In this document: positions 1-11,167 of the stretch, one piece after another
Layout: every line of letters starts with the position of its first letter
Position numbering within the stretch: the first letter of the stretch is position 1
Source: Phellopilus nigrolimitatus
Taxonomy: Eukaryota; Basidiomycota; Agaricomycetes; Hymenochaetales; Hymenochaetaceae
DNA length: 33,602 bases
NCBI GenBank assembly: GCA_021029095.1
Contig: JAJOHG010000280.1
Span: forward strand, 1 to 33,602
Reading direction: 5' to 3'
Program-made: the position numbers and the translations under genes
Notes under the pieces: model-generated
Seen by the model: only the letters and a program-made list of their open reading frames with translations
The model's database searches: none
What the model was told of the DNA's origin: nothing

Positions 1-255
1 ACGCAAGTTAGCATGAGTATGCGCGCCCAGCTTCCGACCAACACTGGTTCTACCGGCCTACGGTCTTTCTCGTTCGGGTCATGCGCATTGAAATCCGAGA
101 CATCTACAAGCTATCAGAGAGGAGGGAGAGCGAGTGCAATTTCAGGAGGGGGAGTATTTGAAAGTACGGCACTTCCAGAAGATCTCACTGGAAAAGTTCG
201 AAACATATTATCAAATAACCTTGTCCTTTCGCCGGCGGACAGCATCAACGCATAA
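1..255 (+). CDS. possible 3' end of a gene entering from the left edge
   Basis: The plus-strand frame is open from the first base of the window and stops at 255. The last ~80 residues are Ser/Gly/Thr-rich and end in a leucine-rich stretch (LPEDLTGKVRNILSNN, then LVLSPADSINA) that looks more protein-like than the antisense frames. I recognise no domain. If real, it is the C-terminus of a plus-strand gene convergent with the F-box gene at 401, with about 145 bases between the two stops. Chance opening of a short frame is equally possible. Confidence 0.25.
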   Translation, partial: TQVSMSMRAQLPTNTGSTGLRSFSFGSCALKSETSTSYQRGGRASAISGGGVFESTALPEDLTGKVRNILSNNLVLSPADSINA

Positions 256-400
256 GTTTATTAAATTATTGTGAATCAAATTAGTATACAAAACCTCTGA
301 AGATACGATTGTACTACTTACGTTTGGAGACGTGAGTTATTGAGAAATATTTATCGGACGACTTTACTCGAAGGGAAAACGAACCAAAACGAGCTGACCT

Positions 401-2194
401 TCAAAATGATATTTTCTTCTCTCCGTCAAGGACTCTAACCTTTTCTTTCAATTCTGAAATCTCTGCGAGCAAAATCCTTGAACGAAAGGATTCACAGTGC
501 TTCATATATCCCACAACCGAGAGCATGCGTCTGACTTCTTCCCACATAGCTAATCCCACGTGCCAGGAATGGACCATCCTTTGAGTCACAGGATTCGCCC
601 CTGCGTAGCCATTCATGAACGGTTGACGCCACGAATGGCCAATGTTCAAAATGGAGTCACTGATGCCCAAGTTTCCCAGGGAGATTGCGATATTTGGGAC
701 AGCATCTGCAATGATGGGCGATGTGCCGAAGCTCAGGCTATGGAGGCGTGCAAAAGGCCTTTGCTGGTAATATGGGGTCTCTCTATGACTGTCATAGTTC
801 ATAGGTACGTTGGGAACGTCGGTTCCATCGACATATAGTGCAAGCTCGCGCAGATTATGGCAGTGCGGCGCGATCATAGGAAACACGCGGAAAGAGAGAA
901 GCGGCTGCTCGCGCATGATGGGTTGCCAGGCGAGCTTCAGAGATTCAAGCTTAGGCCATCGACTCACTAGGGATGTCAAATCGGCATCCTTCATCTCGAG
1001 CTTCCGATGGAATGCAAGCATGAAACGGGTGAGGCGAGGAAGGGCGAGGAGGGGCTCGAATACGTAAATGGTAACTGGCTCGTTCTCATCGCTGGACAAT
1101 ATAGGAGCGCTGTTATAGACATCGTAGATGTCATCGACAGCGAGATCAGCGAGCTCGCGACATGTCTGAGAAACAGTGACAAAGAAGTTTCGTAAGTTGT
1201 CTGGTTTTTCCCAGAGAGGCGTTTGTACGAAAAGCTTTGTGATATTGTGAGGTGCGAATTTGTTTCCGAAAAATGAGCAAAGGTCTAAAAGACTTGCTGT
1301 GAGCTCGAGTGTCGACAATCGAGGAAAGGCACCCTCGCCCAAGACTGGGACGAAGCCACCTAACGATGCAGCGATGACGTCTCGTCTTTTCAGCGCATTC
1401 TCGAAGCTGATCGTTCGGAGATGAGGAAGCTTTGAGAGCTCGCTGGCAAAACTAGACACCATAGTGTTCGCAGAGAAGATTACGGTGTCAAGTGAGCGGA
1501 GGCTTGATAGCAGAGTTCCTACGCTAGCGATTTCTTCCTCGGATTGCCATTGCACCGAATTTGCCCTGAGCTTGAAGTATGTTAATCCAGGAGCTCGCGC
1601 GGCTACCAAATCGCAAAGCGACTCCAGTTGCTCGTCGCAATTCTCCTTGAACGAGACAAATAAGCGAGTGACTTTTTGGCTTAGAAAGAGTCCTGCATAA
1701 TTGAAAAGGTCGGTGTCACTAGACGCATCGATATGTAAATCGACAAGGTTGGGCAGCAGACTCAGTGTGAGCCGCTTATAAGCGATCTCGTGCAATACTG
1801 CGTTGTCTAGAAAGACGTCGAACTCTCCTTCCATGGGCAATTTAGAGATGAAGAGAGTTCTAACGAGGGAAGCATAGCGGTTGAAGCGTGTCCAACTCTC
1901 TGAACGTATCCAATCTCTCAGCTGCAAAGTCCGGGCTTTCTAAGCAGACTGTCAGGGCGTTCAATCTACAATGGTATACTCAAACAATCTTACCGACTCG
2001 AGATCTTCCTCCCATACGTATAGAGGAGAAATCAGAGAGAATAGGTCCTTCATCGAATATACCACTTTCCATAAAGTTTCCAGAGCGATGGGAGACCAGA
2101 GTCTGCAAACACGAGCGCATCTTGCTTGAGAGCTTTGATCTGAGAAAAGGAAAATGGTGCCCAAGAGCTCTGGCATAGAAAGTGCACGGTCCAT
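401..2194 (-). CDS. F-box protein with degenerate leucine-rich repeats
   Basis: Two minus-strand exons, 2194-1994 and 1939-401, are joined by a 54-nt intron (GTAAGA..TTAG) that keeps the frame (E-S/K-A-R-T-L-Q), giving about 579 residues. Residues ~5-45 fit an F-box: MPELLGTIF, a CARVCRLWSP core, then IALETLWKVV. F-box proteins bind Skp1 in SCF ubiquitin ligases and present substrates through the rest of the chain. Here that rest carries irregular leucine-rich segments (HLRTISF, LSTLELTAS, KLESLKLAW, NLRELALYV), as in the large Agaricomycete F-box family. The C-terminus is charged and probably coiled-coil (ISELKEKVRVLDGEKK). The start was chosen as the first ATG in frame with the F-box. Substrate is unknown. 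It is divergently transcribed from GPI13. Confidence is high for an F-box protein and low for any specific role. Confidence 0.8.
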
Positions 2195-2431
2195 CCGTAA
2201 AACAGAGGTCGGTCGCCGCGGCCTTCAATTTCATCGTTATCCGTCACGTGTCGACGTGTCAGCGTGTCGCAGAGTCGCGGTGCGCGCCAACAAACGCCAG
2301 TCGCAATATCTTTGCGACCATTTTGTCGCGAATTTTGAGTGCGTCTGACCATTTAAAGCAGTCAACTGATATCTGATGAGTCCTGACAGAAAAAGCTGAG
2401 AGAGATTTCATCTGAAGAGGCTGGGCGGCAG
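2195..2431. promoter_or_regulatory. shared divergent promoter of the F-box gene and GPI13
   Basis: Only 237 bases separate the two start codons, so both core promoters and 5' leaders must lie here. A TCACGTG element sits at 2244-2250, followed by a GTCGACGTGTC stretch, so CACGTG/GACGTG cores are clustered. CACGTG is the established binding site of fungal bHLH factors such as Cbf1 or Pho4 relatives. That such a factor acts here is inference. I see no convincing TATA box. Confidence 0.4.
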
Positions 2432-5400
2432 ATGGCCTGGAATTTGGACCTATGGAGGCCAAAAGGCATTCGTCTCGCCGTCTCGGTCTTATGTTGGGTT
2501 CTTTTCGTCCATCTGGCGGGCATGTATCTCTTCACACGGGGTTTTCTGCTTACTAGGATGGCCCTGCCGGATATCAGCTCATGTTTAGAACAGGGCTCAT
2601 GTACACTGCCGGCGACACATCAGCGCCTGGTGCTGCTCGTCGTCGACGCCCTTCGCTTTGACTTCGTATCGCTTGATCCCCCTTCGCCGGTTTCTCCTTT
2701 CCACCATGATGTCCTGACGCTTCCCAAAGAGCTTACCGCGCGGGACCCATCACGTTCGCTTCTGTACAATTCCTTTTCGGACCCGCCAACGACGACTTTG
2801 CAGCGCATAAAAGGAATCACGACCGGCTCGCTCCCGACGTTCGTCGACGTCGGATCGAGTTTTGGAGGGTCGTCGATAGAGGAGGACTCAATTATCCATC
2901 AGCTGAACAAGGCGGGAAAACGCGTGAGCAGAGGTTGATATTTGTCTGCCTTGCTTTACTAATATTTTACGAAGGTTGCGTTCATGGGCGATGATACATG
3001 GATGACCGTCTTCCCAACATTTTTCTCGCCCAATATGACCTATCCTTATGATTCCTTCAACGTTGAAGACCTACATACCGTAGACGAGGGAGTTATCCGG
3101 CATCTATTCCCTCTCCTTGAGGATAAATCGCGATCGTGGGATACCATCGTCGGACACTTCCTCGGAGTTGATCATGTCGGGCACCGCGTCGGACCGGACC
3201 ACCCTACCATGAAAACGAAGCTCTTGCAGATGGATAACGTTCTGCGCCGCGTGGTCGACCTTCTTGAGGATGACACGTTGCTCGTTGTACTCGGCGACCA
3301 TGGTATGGACAGGAAGGGTGACCACGGTGGCGATGATATCCTCGAAACCTCAGCGGCTCTGTGGATCTATAGCAAAGGCGCCCCGCTTTCTGATAGCGAG
3401 CGCGCCAAGTCAATTCCGTCTACGCTTCTCTCCAAGGAGACGTATCCTGGGTCGTCCGTAGCACACCGATGGATCCAACAGATCGATATCGTCCCAACGC
3501 TGTCTCTTCTTTTAGGCCTCCCCATTCCCTTCAACAACCTCGGGTCCGTCATTCCTGAAGTCTTCGCTCGGGCGACAACCGGTGGCAAGTCAGTACTCGA
3601 CTCAGCAATATCGATAAACTCTGCACAAGTAAAGCGCTATTTAAACGCTTACCGTACGAGTGCGTCCGGGAGCGAGCTTGACACTCTGTGGCCTTCGATT
3701 GAAGCTGCCTGGGCATCTGTCACCGCGACGAAGGACGATAGTGCTTACGCCTCTTCTCATTTTGTGTATACACGCTTCGCGCTACAAGCGTGTCGCTCAT
3801 TGTGGGCGCAATTCAATATCGGGCAGATGGGCATTGGTCTGAGTGTTCTCATCTTGTCTGTGATCGCCGTAGGCGTCCTTTACAGCCGATTAAGCAACGT
3901 TACAGACTGGGAGAAATGGGCAAGCAAACGCGTCGGCAAAATTGTCAGGAACGCTGGCGTGGGTGCCGTCCTCAGTCCCCCGGTCTATCTTGCTCTCGGA
4001 CGTTTCCTTCCTGGCGTCGGCCTGGTCGATCTGACTTTGATGGTCTCGTCTTTTGCGTCTTGTTTGGATCTTCTCTTGGAAGCTGCTCCTAATTTCAGCT
4101 TACAATCAATCAACTCCGTCCCCATAATCCTGGTCCTTCATTCTTTGATTTTCCTCTCAAATTCTTTTACCTTTTGGGAAGATCGCATTGTCCCTTTTCT
4201 CCTCATCACCAGCATTGTCCCTGCAATACGCGTGGGTCTCTGTGCACCCGAGACTCGCATGCGCCGACGTATTCTCCTCTTTTCTGCCGTTTTCGCTTTT
4301 TGCGTGCGCCTCATGGCGCTGAGCACGGTTTGCCGCGAGGAGCAACAACCATATTGCCATGTCACGTTCTACGCGTCGTCTTCGGTATCATCGCCACCAC
4401 CTGTCGTTCTCTTTTTTTCGCTGCCTGTTTCGTTGGTGCTGCCTTTAGTAATCCGTCGTTTCCTCGCCATATCTGCATCCGACAAGGGCCTTGTTCCCAG
4501 TTTCTTAACATTTGTTCTGCGCCCGGCTCTCGTCGCCAGCAGCGTCTGCTGGATTTTTGAATGGTTGGAGACGTCAGAGATTCTCGGGGCGGGAAATACG
4601 CCGCTTCTTCGCATTGCTCGCACAATTTTGGCGCAAGGTACATTTGGCGGTCTGCTATTGGGAGGGACTGTTCTTTGGTGGCGGCATACACTTTGCGTCG
4701 ATATTCGGGTCACGAAGACGGAGGCAGGCGAGGGGACTAAAGATACCAAACCAAAAACGCTCGTGGTCCTGAACACCAACTCATATGGGTCGCCGTTCCT
4801 GCTTTTTTGGAGTATTTGTTTTGCGCTGGTCTACTTGACCACGCAGCTGACAGGTCAAATCGTCCTCGGCCTTGCCGCCATCGCCCTTCTCGCACATCTT
4901 GAGGTGTGCGACAGCGTGCGCGATGTGCAGGCGCTCAACAAGGTGTTTGCGAGCTCGAAGCTCTCCGCCGCGCTCGATCTTGAAAATGCCGTGCGTACGC
5001 CGTTCACGTTCGCACAGACTGTACCGCTTGCGCTGCTCGGCCTGCATACGTTTTACGCGACCGGGCACCAGGCGACGATCTCCTCGCTCCAGTGGAAGTC
5101 CGCGTTCCTCCTGACGCCCACGCTGTCCTATCCCGCGTCGCGCGTCTCAGTAATCCTGAACACATTCGGGCCGCAGGCCGTCTTCGCGATTGCCGCACCA
5201 CTCCTTGCATGCTGGCAGCTCGCGCCAGCTCCGGGAGCGGCTTCGCGCTCAGAAGCCCTCGGCGGCAGCGTGCGCGCGGGCGTCGGGCTGATGCTATATA
5301 ACTCCGTGTTGTTGCTGAGCAGCGCGGCGAGCTCTGCGTGGCTTCGAAGGCATCTGATGGTATGGAAGGTGTTCGCGCCGCGCTTCATGAGCGCCGCCGC

Positions 5401-5527
5401 TAGCCTCATGTTTGTGGATTTTGCTGTGATTCTAGCAGTCGGTGTCGGCGTGCACAGGGCATCCTCGCGAATATCAAAATTGATAGAGAATATGGAGCAG
5501 AGCAAGAAGGACAAAATTAAGCAATGA
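2432..5527 (+). CDS. GPI13: GPI ethanolamine phosphate transferase 3 (GPI13/PIG-O)
   Basis: Two exons, 2432-2923 and 2975-5527, flank a 51-nt intron (GTGAGC..CTAAT..GAAG) that restores K-R/V-A-F-M-G-D-D-T-W. The product is about 1014 residues, close to yeast Gpi13. In the ER it transfers phosphoethanolamine from phosphatidylethanolamine to the third mannose of the GPI precursor, the bridge later joined to protein. A signal-anchor helix at ~15-36 precedes a lumenal alkaline-phosphatase-fold domain. That domain shows VVDALRFDF (~70-78, Asp72), the DPPTTTLQRIKG nucleophile-Thr region (~118-129), GVDHVGH (~228-234), and DHGM plus DHGG (~272-283), which are the metal-binding Asp/His motifs. From ~440 to ~1000 the chain is a run of membrane helices, and it ends in a basic tail. 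All key residues seen are intact and no lesions were found. The start ATG directly precedes the anchor helix. Confidence 0.95.
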
Positions 5528-7074
5528 AGAGTAGCTCTATTGAAAAGGCGAATCTTTTTTTGGAAGAATACATAAAAAAAATCGAGCGAGTAATGTGTGT
5601 AAGGCAAGCGATATGTAGACCGTGAGTGACCATGACTCGCAAATTCTATGAGCGTACGTTGTAATGAGATATGGTTTTATCATAAGGGTACTTATTTCAT
5701 CTAATAGGCATCAGCTCTGATCGGGCTATGCAGTCAAACAAAGCTAATCATGGCTCGGCCTCCCGTACATCAATTGGCGGTGGCCTCCCAATGATGCACA
5801 AACAACATTACGTGCAATGCTCAATCGGCTCTTTGCGATAGACTAATTTACTGCGTCGGCAGTTTATACTCGTCGTGGTCGGCTCAAGGCTCTGCAAAGC
5901 TCAGCAATGATAGCAGGAAAACAAATGTGGCTCGTGAGTCGGATGTATACCCATCAAGACAAGGCTGAGACCGCTCTGCATCGTCGATCTTGCTTATGTC
6001 CGAGCGACGATCGACAATCGAGCTTTGCCTCCGGATGGGGATATGCAGCTCTCAGGGGAATGCGCGATCGACCAAAGGACAGCACTTTCTTGGAGCGATC
6101 TAGGCCCAAAAGTGACAATGCTGCGTGTCTGCTAAAATTCTTCCGTTTGCGAAAACAATGAGACTCAAATCAATGTCTCGTTTCTGCGGACTTGGTCAAA
6201 ATTGCGTTTAACGTCGTATCGATCAGTGCCGCTGCCCTTCCTGCAGCCACCACTGGTTGAATGGGTGTCCTTTAGTACCTTTACAGCAGTCTCCGTCTTT
6301 TGAACTCTTCCTGAAGCTTACATAATATGAGATGTTGTAGATGATGGCTGTACCCACGACCTTAAAATGAAATTTGAGACCTCGTCCCAGGGCTTGGTTT
6401 CTCGAGCTGCAATGCAGTAACGTTGGGCACAAAATACAGAAAATACAGAAAATTGTACACTAGAGTTAAACCAAATTGCAAGCGGCATGTACATACGCGG
6501 ATGCTACGAACGAAGAAGAATGGCGAAGCTAACAGGACACGCCCTCAATGCAACGGAAGGCGAATCCACAAGAAGAGAATGTTGATTTCATTATTTTTGA
6601 CGAGCCCTGTTCTTTTTGCAAACAAGTGTAAGATCAAGTTAAACTGCCCAACGCGTTGCGAAGTGATTGCAAATTTATTCTGCTTAGTGCTCACAGTTTT
6701 CAGATGAGACCTACAGGGCACAGCATGTACGGTAGGTATGTCTGCTTGGTGAGAACGTAAAATCCATGACAATGCGAGGTATTAGTCTTTGAGCGAGTTT
6801 GACGAGAACACGAGTCTGTCCGAGCACAGTGTGAGAAGAGAAACTGAAAACGAATGCGATACAGCCGTGTGGTGTATAGTGAGATAACATGCAGAGAATG
6901 ATAATTCGCGAGTATAACGATAGCAAAGAGAGAAGCGACGAGCATGAGCGAAGCAGAACTCATGAGACGATTACGAAGGAATCATAAAGAGGGTATGTGT
7001 AACATCCAGATCCGATTTTCCGACTTGAAAAGGGCGATGCGCGACTGAGCGAGTGTTTTTGAATGAAAGGTCGA
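5528..7074. other. 1.5-kb intergenic region, no gene recognised
   Basis: This lies between the 3' ends of GPI13 (plus) and the cyclin-like gene (minus), so it should hold two 3' UTRs. An A-rich segment (5572-5583) follows the GPI13 stop closely. Composition is lower in GC than the flanking genes. Short ORFs on both strands (for example 5907-6161) show no domain, no splice-linked partner and no convincing protein composition. I find no tRNA-like cloverleaf or transposon ends. Confidence 0.5.
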
Positions 7075-9304
7075 TTAAGCAGTATTCATCGTGTGGCGGA
7101 GCCAGTCTCGACAGCGCTCCAGATCGTCCTTTTATTACGAGCACACAAAAAAGAAGATCAGAAGAATACATTAAAAGGCAGGATTATCTCACCGAAACGA
7201 TTCCCACAAGGTTCTGGACGTCTTCGATGACGTCCACGAAGGCGAGCATGGCCAGGTCGTCCACACACATCTCTTCAGCCCCCGTGAGCTCACGGCCTAC
7301 GCGTGTCTCCATGTCCGAGCCATAGTACGCGACAAGCGCTTCCACCCCGCCCTCGATCAGCGCCGAGGAAGCGAGCAGCGACATTGGAAACTGGAACATC
7401 TCTCCCTCTGTGAAAGACACAAGTAGTGCTAAGCAAAACGGCTTTCGATAGGAAATGGAGGCGCTCACCGGAGGCGGCAGCGTTCAGCCTATGCCAGGCA
7501 TTCATCTGAGTGACCTCCCAGCCGTCGACGAAGCCAAGCAGCTTGCGCAGCGTAGGGAGGCTGTTCCAGATCTCTTCCATGAACGGTTCGGGCGTGATCT
7601 GGCGGACTTCGTACTCGAGGGCTTCGAGAACGTCCTTCTGTGAGATCTGAAAAACAAGATACATGTATTGAGCACGTCTTGGGAGCTACAAACGAGTAAA
7701 CCTACCTCAAAATCATCGTGCGACATCGGGTGAGGGGCGATGACGAGAAATTCGCGCGAGTAGATCGGGTTCAGCGGCTCGAGGAAATCCCTTTGAAACT
7801 ACATCGCCGAAGTCAGTAACGAATACCGAGGAGACAAAATGCTAAGGAATACTTTGACAGCGAGCGCGAGACAGCTCACAGCGACGTCCCACGTGATACG
7901 CTGCCGCCCAAGCTTCATTAATGGCGTCTCCTTCTTGGTTGCTTTAGGCATCGCATCGCCGACACGCATGAAGTAGTGACTGAAGAGCATGATCGCCTGA
8001 AAGCGCGTCTCGGGGTTGCTAAGTAAGTGTTCGCGCAGTTCAGCCACGCGCAGCTTCTTGCTCGGGGTGACCTACAAAGAATGTATAAAAAAGAGAAACG
8101 ACATGAGAAGAGAAAGACGCACGTAAAGCATCCACTTGATGACCTCTCGACGGAAGTCCTCATCAATTCCTAGGAAGGTGTTAATCTCATCCTGCGTGAT
8201 ATTATTGTCAAAGACCATATTGATTCCTCCTTCAAACCCCTCCCGTTTCCTACAGGCCTTTTCCTTCTGCAGCAAGACTTTGAGCCGTGCCTTGGCTACG
8301 TCATCAGCCGCGGCCGCCGCGCGCGGGATGACGGTAAACTCGAGGGGTGCAACAGCTGGAAGTGGGTCAACAGGTGTGGCGGATCCAGTAGGAGAGGCTG
8401 GTTCAGTTGCATCGAGGGAATCGGTAGACGTGAAAGAAGGGCAAGCAGAAAGCGAGTGAGCGCGGCGAGACGACGCAGTCTCGGTTGCGGTATACGTGAA
8501 TGACGTTTCCTTGAGTTTCTTCGAGACCGGGACGCTAGGACGAATCGGATCATGCTTATTTCCGGAATTTGATTCAACATCTGTCTCTACTTCGACAGAG
8601 TTGGTTTCGGTGTGATGGTTTGAGGAACCAGCACGCTTTCGCTTTAGTACTTGACGCGCCTCATTAGAGGACGAAGACAGAGTTGACCTTCCAGTGGTGG
8701 CATCCGCGCTTTCAGTACCGTGATCCGACAAAGCGCAAGATTTCACGGCGAAGGATCCCGGAGACGTCTCTTGACTTTCCTGCAGATTGTCAGATTGACA
8801 GAATTTAATGCGTTTATAGCTTTGGAGTGGATCATCAGCGAGCGCTCTGAGCTTTTGGATTAGAGAGCATGTGAAAAGATTTTCTGGAGGCGTCTTGACA
8901 GCCTGAGACCCAGAACCAGAATCAGACGGAGAAGACGCTTGTGAGCGAAGGTCAGGAGTACTTGAGTAAGGCACCCATTCCGCGTCTTGAATGGACTCGT
9001 CTTGCTCTTCATTTGGTTTATGTGAGCTGGTGAAAGGAGGTGAGGGTTCGATAAAAGAACTGTCGTCGAGAGCATTGTGCGGGAAGTGATCAGAATGGGC
9101 CGAAAGAAGAGCATTGGGTGGAGAAAACTTGACGTTCGGTGCATGCATACCGCCAACTCGTGTGTCACAAGAGCCAGAAAGCGCAGTACCAGTGCAGTCA
9201 GAGTTCATAGGTCGTTGTATAGTTTGGGAGTCAGAGGAGGCTGCTTCCTGTCGCGAGTGATCCGTCGGGCTCATAGTTGGGAAGGCCGTCGAGTCCACCT
9301 TCAT
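7075..9304 (-). CDS. divergent cyclin-like protein with long disordered N-terminus
   Basis: Six minus-strand exons: 9304-8123, 8071-7853, 7798-7706, 7646-7469, 7407-7193 and 7128-7075. Introns are 51-64 nt and all junctions keep frame, giving about 646 residues. The first ~350 are Ser/Thr/Pro-rich with a basic KRKRAG patch. From ~370 the helices follow a cyclin box: FRREVIKWML, then RFQAIMLFSHYFMRVG, ITWDVAVSCLALAVKFQRDF, a SREFLVIAPHDMS..KDVLEALEYEV segment, and TPEPFMEEIW opening the second cyclin fold. Cyclins bind and activate CDKs; the partner here is unknown and classification rests on fold pattern. The end is ambiguous: without splicing at 7192 (GTGAGA) the frame stops at 7184 (VSVR). 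With the intron to 7129 it ends DDLERCRDWLRHTMNTA, which looks more protein-like. Start alternatives are 9274 and 9451. Confidence 0.65.
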
Positions 9305-9778
9305 ATATGCTAGATATATGCAGTTGGTGAATGAGTCAAAGAATTGACCAAAACCCAGTTGCTTTGTTAGTACATCGAGATGAGCCAACGGCAGAGTTTT
9401 GCATACATTGTTTCTGCCGAAAACCGATGCCAACAATGCTCGTCGTCGCACCCTCTCTTGACAAATGCACTTTGTAATCGGGCAGTTTTAGACGCGTTGA
9501 GCTGATGCGGGAGACTTCGTAACAAGCGCCTTTTGATATACTCTTCGTCAAGTGAGGTTATTTCAGAGGGACGACAGCACAAATACAGTGGGAGGAGGGA
9601 GAGAGATGGTGGTGAGTGGAAAGACGCGACCGAAGACGCGTCGGGCTTGACGTGCGGAGTTGGAAATACATGTAAATAACATGACAGCTCAAGGGGTCGA
9701 CGTCCCATATCTTTTCAACCCACCGTTAATTTCGATGTAGCCTAAGCGCGCAGAAGGGAAGCAGGTGAGGTTTATTTA
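9305..9778. promoter_or_regulatory. upstream region of the cyclin-like gene
   Basis: This is about 475 bases between the chosen start of the cyclin-like gene (minus strand) and the nucleoporin relic (plus strand). On the minus strand it should contain the promoter and 5' leader. The minus frame stays open to 9451, so a longer N-terminus is possible. A CTAG just before the chosen ATG could be an intron acceptor from a noncoding first exon. A pyrimidine-rich tract (minus strand) lies near 9575-9610. No confident core promoter element. Confidence 0.35.
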
Positions 9779-9781
9779 CAG

Positions 9782-11167
9782 GTGCCCGAAATACTTCAGT
9801 CTGCTCAACATTTCGCCATTATCATCCGCTTATTCATTCGGTCTTCTTTTTATTTGTCCAAGCCGGCAAGCGCGCTCGGGAAGGATGCCATTGGGTGCTA
9901 CACGCTGTTCTTCACGAGCCTCGAGCTTGGAAGCGGCGCGAGGTCCTCCTGTACAGATGAGAGCACACATAATGCGCGTCCCATGGATGACCGCGGAGGA
10001 AACGATCGAGCGCGTGTTGGCCCTCCGCATCAGGATCACGGCGGAGCTCGGGGCGCCGCTGTCGGACGTGAAATGGTTCCTCATCCATTCGATGGAATGG
10101 ACGACAAGGGACGATGTTCACGAAACAGACGTACATGTACATGGGCGCGCTCAAGCAGGCGAACGTCACCTTCCGGTGCTTCCCCGGTGCGTCGCAAGAA
10201 AAGAATGTCTTAAGTAGCTGAAAAAGCACTTATGTAAATAACAATATCTTTTTCAAACAGGTTGGGGAAAGTGCAAGCGGTGAAGGTCCTTCTGACGCTG
10301 CCTCCCCGCGTAGCTCAAGCAAATGTTGGTCGTGGTCGGGTTCGCGCGCACGGCGCGGAGTGCGTGCACTATCTGCAGTCCTTCGCCGTTCAGGACCTAT
10401 CCAACCGCCTCCGGAGGCCCAGCCTAGGAAGTTGGCCTGTGCGACGAAGCGCGGGCGCGAGAAGTGGTTGGCGCTGTACAAAGTGCGTTCACCTGGTTTT
10501 CTTGTTTCTTTCATAGGAAAAGGCTTTGGCTGACCTTTCCCAGTAAGTAGGCCTTACTAAACGAGACGCGCGAGCCGATTGTCGAGCTGCTCGTGACGGA
10601 GTGGCAGCCAAGACTAAAAATGCCTGGCTTCTATGAGCTATGATTGAAATCTTAGGCGACCAGCTGCATGTACTAAAAACCGTTCGTTCCTCTGTATATT
10701 CTCTCTCATACCTGACTTTTATAAACTATGTTTGAAATTCCAGGTGCTTAGCTGCACGTCACGCTCGTGCGCATTCGGCGAATCTACATTTCGGGCTTGT
10801 CATCCGCCTGCACGCGCTGCTTGTTGAGTCGGGAGACAGGATCCCGAGGTACGCCCCCTTCCTCTTACTTGGTTTTGTATCGGTCTTCCGATATCCCTAA
10901 CTCCTTTCTTTTCTGCCATGTAGAAACCTTACCCACGCGCTTGACCTCGCGAACACCGTCGCGGACTCGCGCTACCAACTGTTCGAGGACTTCCTCGACG
11001 ACGACGTCAGGGGCGCGGACGGCAGCGGTGACGACGGGCGCACGGGCGTACCGCTCCGCCGCCGCCGCCGCCGCCTGGAGGACTACCTACGTGCGGTGCG
11101 CCAGGCGGTACTGCGCGGCCTTGAAGCCGGTGTGTCGGATCCGCTCCGCATCTTGCATGCGGCATGA
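9782..11167 (+). pseudogene. NUP84: NUP84/NUP107 nucleoporin relic (C-terminal half)
   Basis: Ordered blocks match the C-terminal half of the Nup84/Nup107 scaffold subunit of the nuclear pore Y-complex, but in different frames: SALGKDAIGCYTLFFTSLEL (~9870-9930), EETIERVLAL (~9990-10025), HSMEWTT (~10085-10110), GALKQANVTFRC (~10143-10180), GKVQAVKVLLTLPP (~10265-10305), LLNETREPIVELLVTEW (~10553-10603), VRIRRIYISG..VIRLHALLVESGDRIPR (~10765-10850), and NLTHALDLANTVADSRYQLF up to the stop at 11167. Human NUP107 has the equivalent WLVFDPAQRAEALKQGNA and LCLPMLCFLLHTIL segments. Introns survive: one ends at the CAG at 9779-9781, GTGCGT..CAG spans 10191-10260, and GTACGC..GTAG spans ~10849-10923, the last joining exactly in frame. 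At least four frame breaks and in-frame stops mean no continuous protein. A duplicated DNA segment, not a retrocopy, is inferred. Whether an intact copy exists elsewhere is unknown. Confidence 0.7.
10621..10760 (+). repeat. imperfect ~52-bp direct duplication inside the NUP84 relic
   Basis: A ~52-base segment beginning TGCCTGGCTTCTATGAGCTA at 10621 recurs at 10709 as TACCTGACTTTTATAAACTA. The copies are 88 bases apart and continue into TGNTTGAAAT and AGCTGCAYGT. In the first 22 bases all five differences are G/A or C/T transitions. The second copy covers the AG just before the VRIRRIY exon, so an intron end appears to have been duplicated. Confidence 0.5.

Noticed and set aside
4138..5210. 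Several 60-160 residue ORFs opposite GPI13
   Set aside because: Shadows of a long, well-supported coding exon.
9367..9708. Minus-strand ORF upstream of the cyclin-like gene
   Set aside because: Its frame does not join the cyclin exons through good splice sites and its composition is promoter-like.
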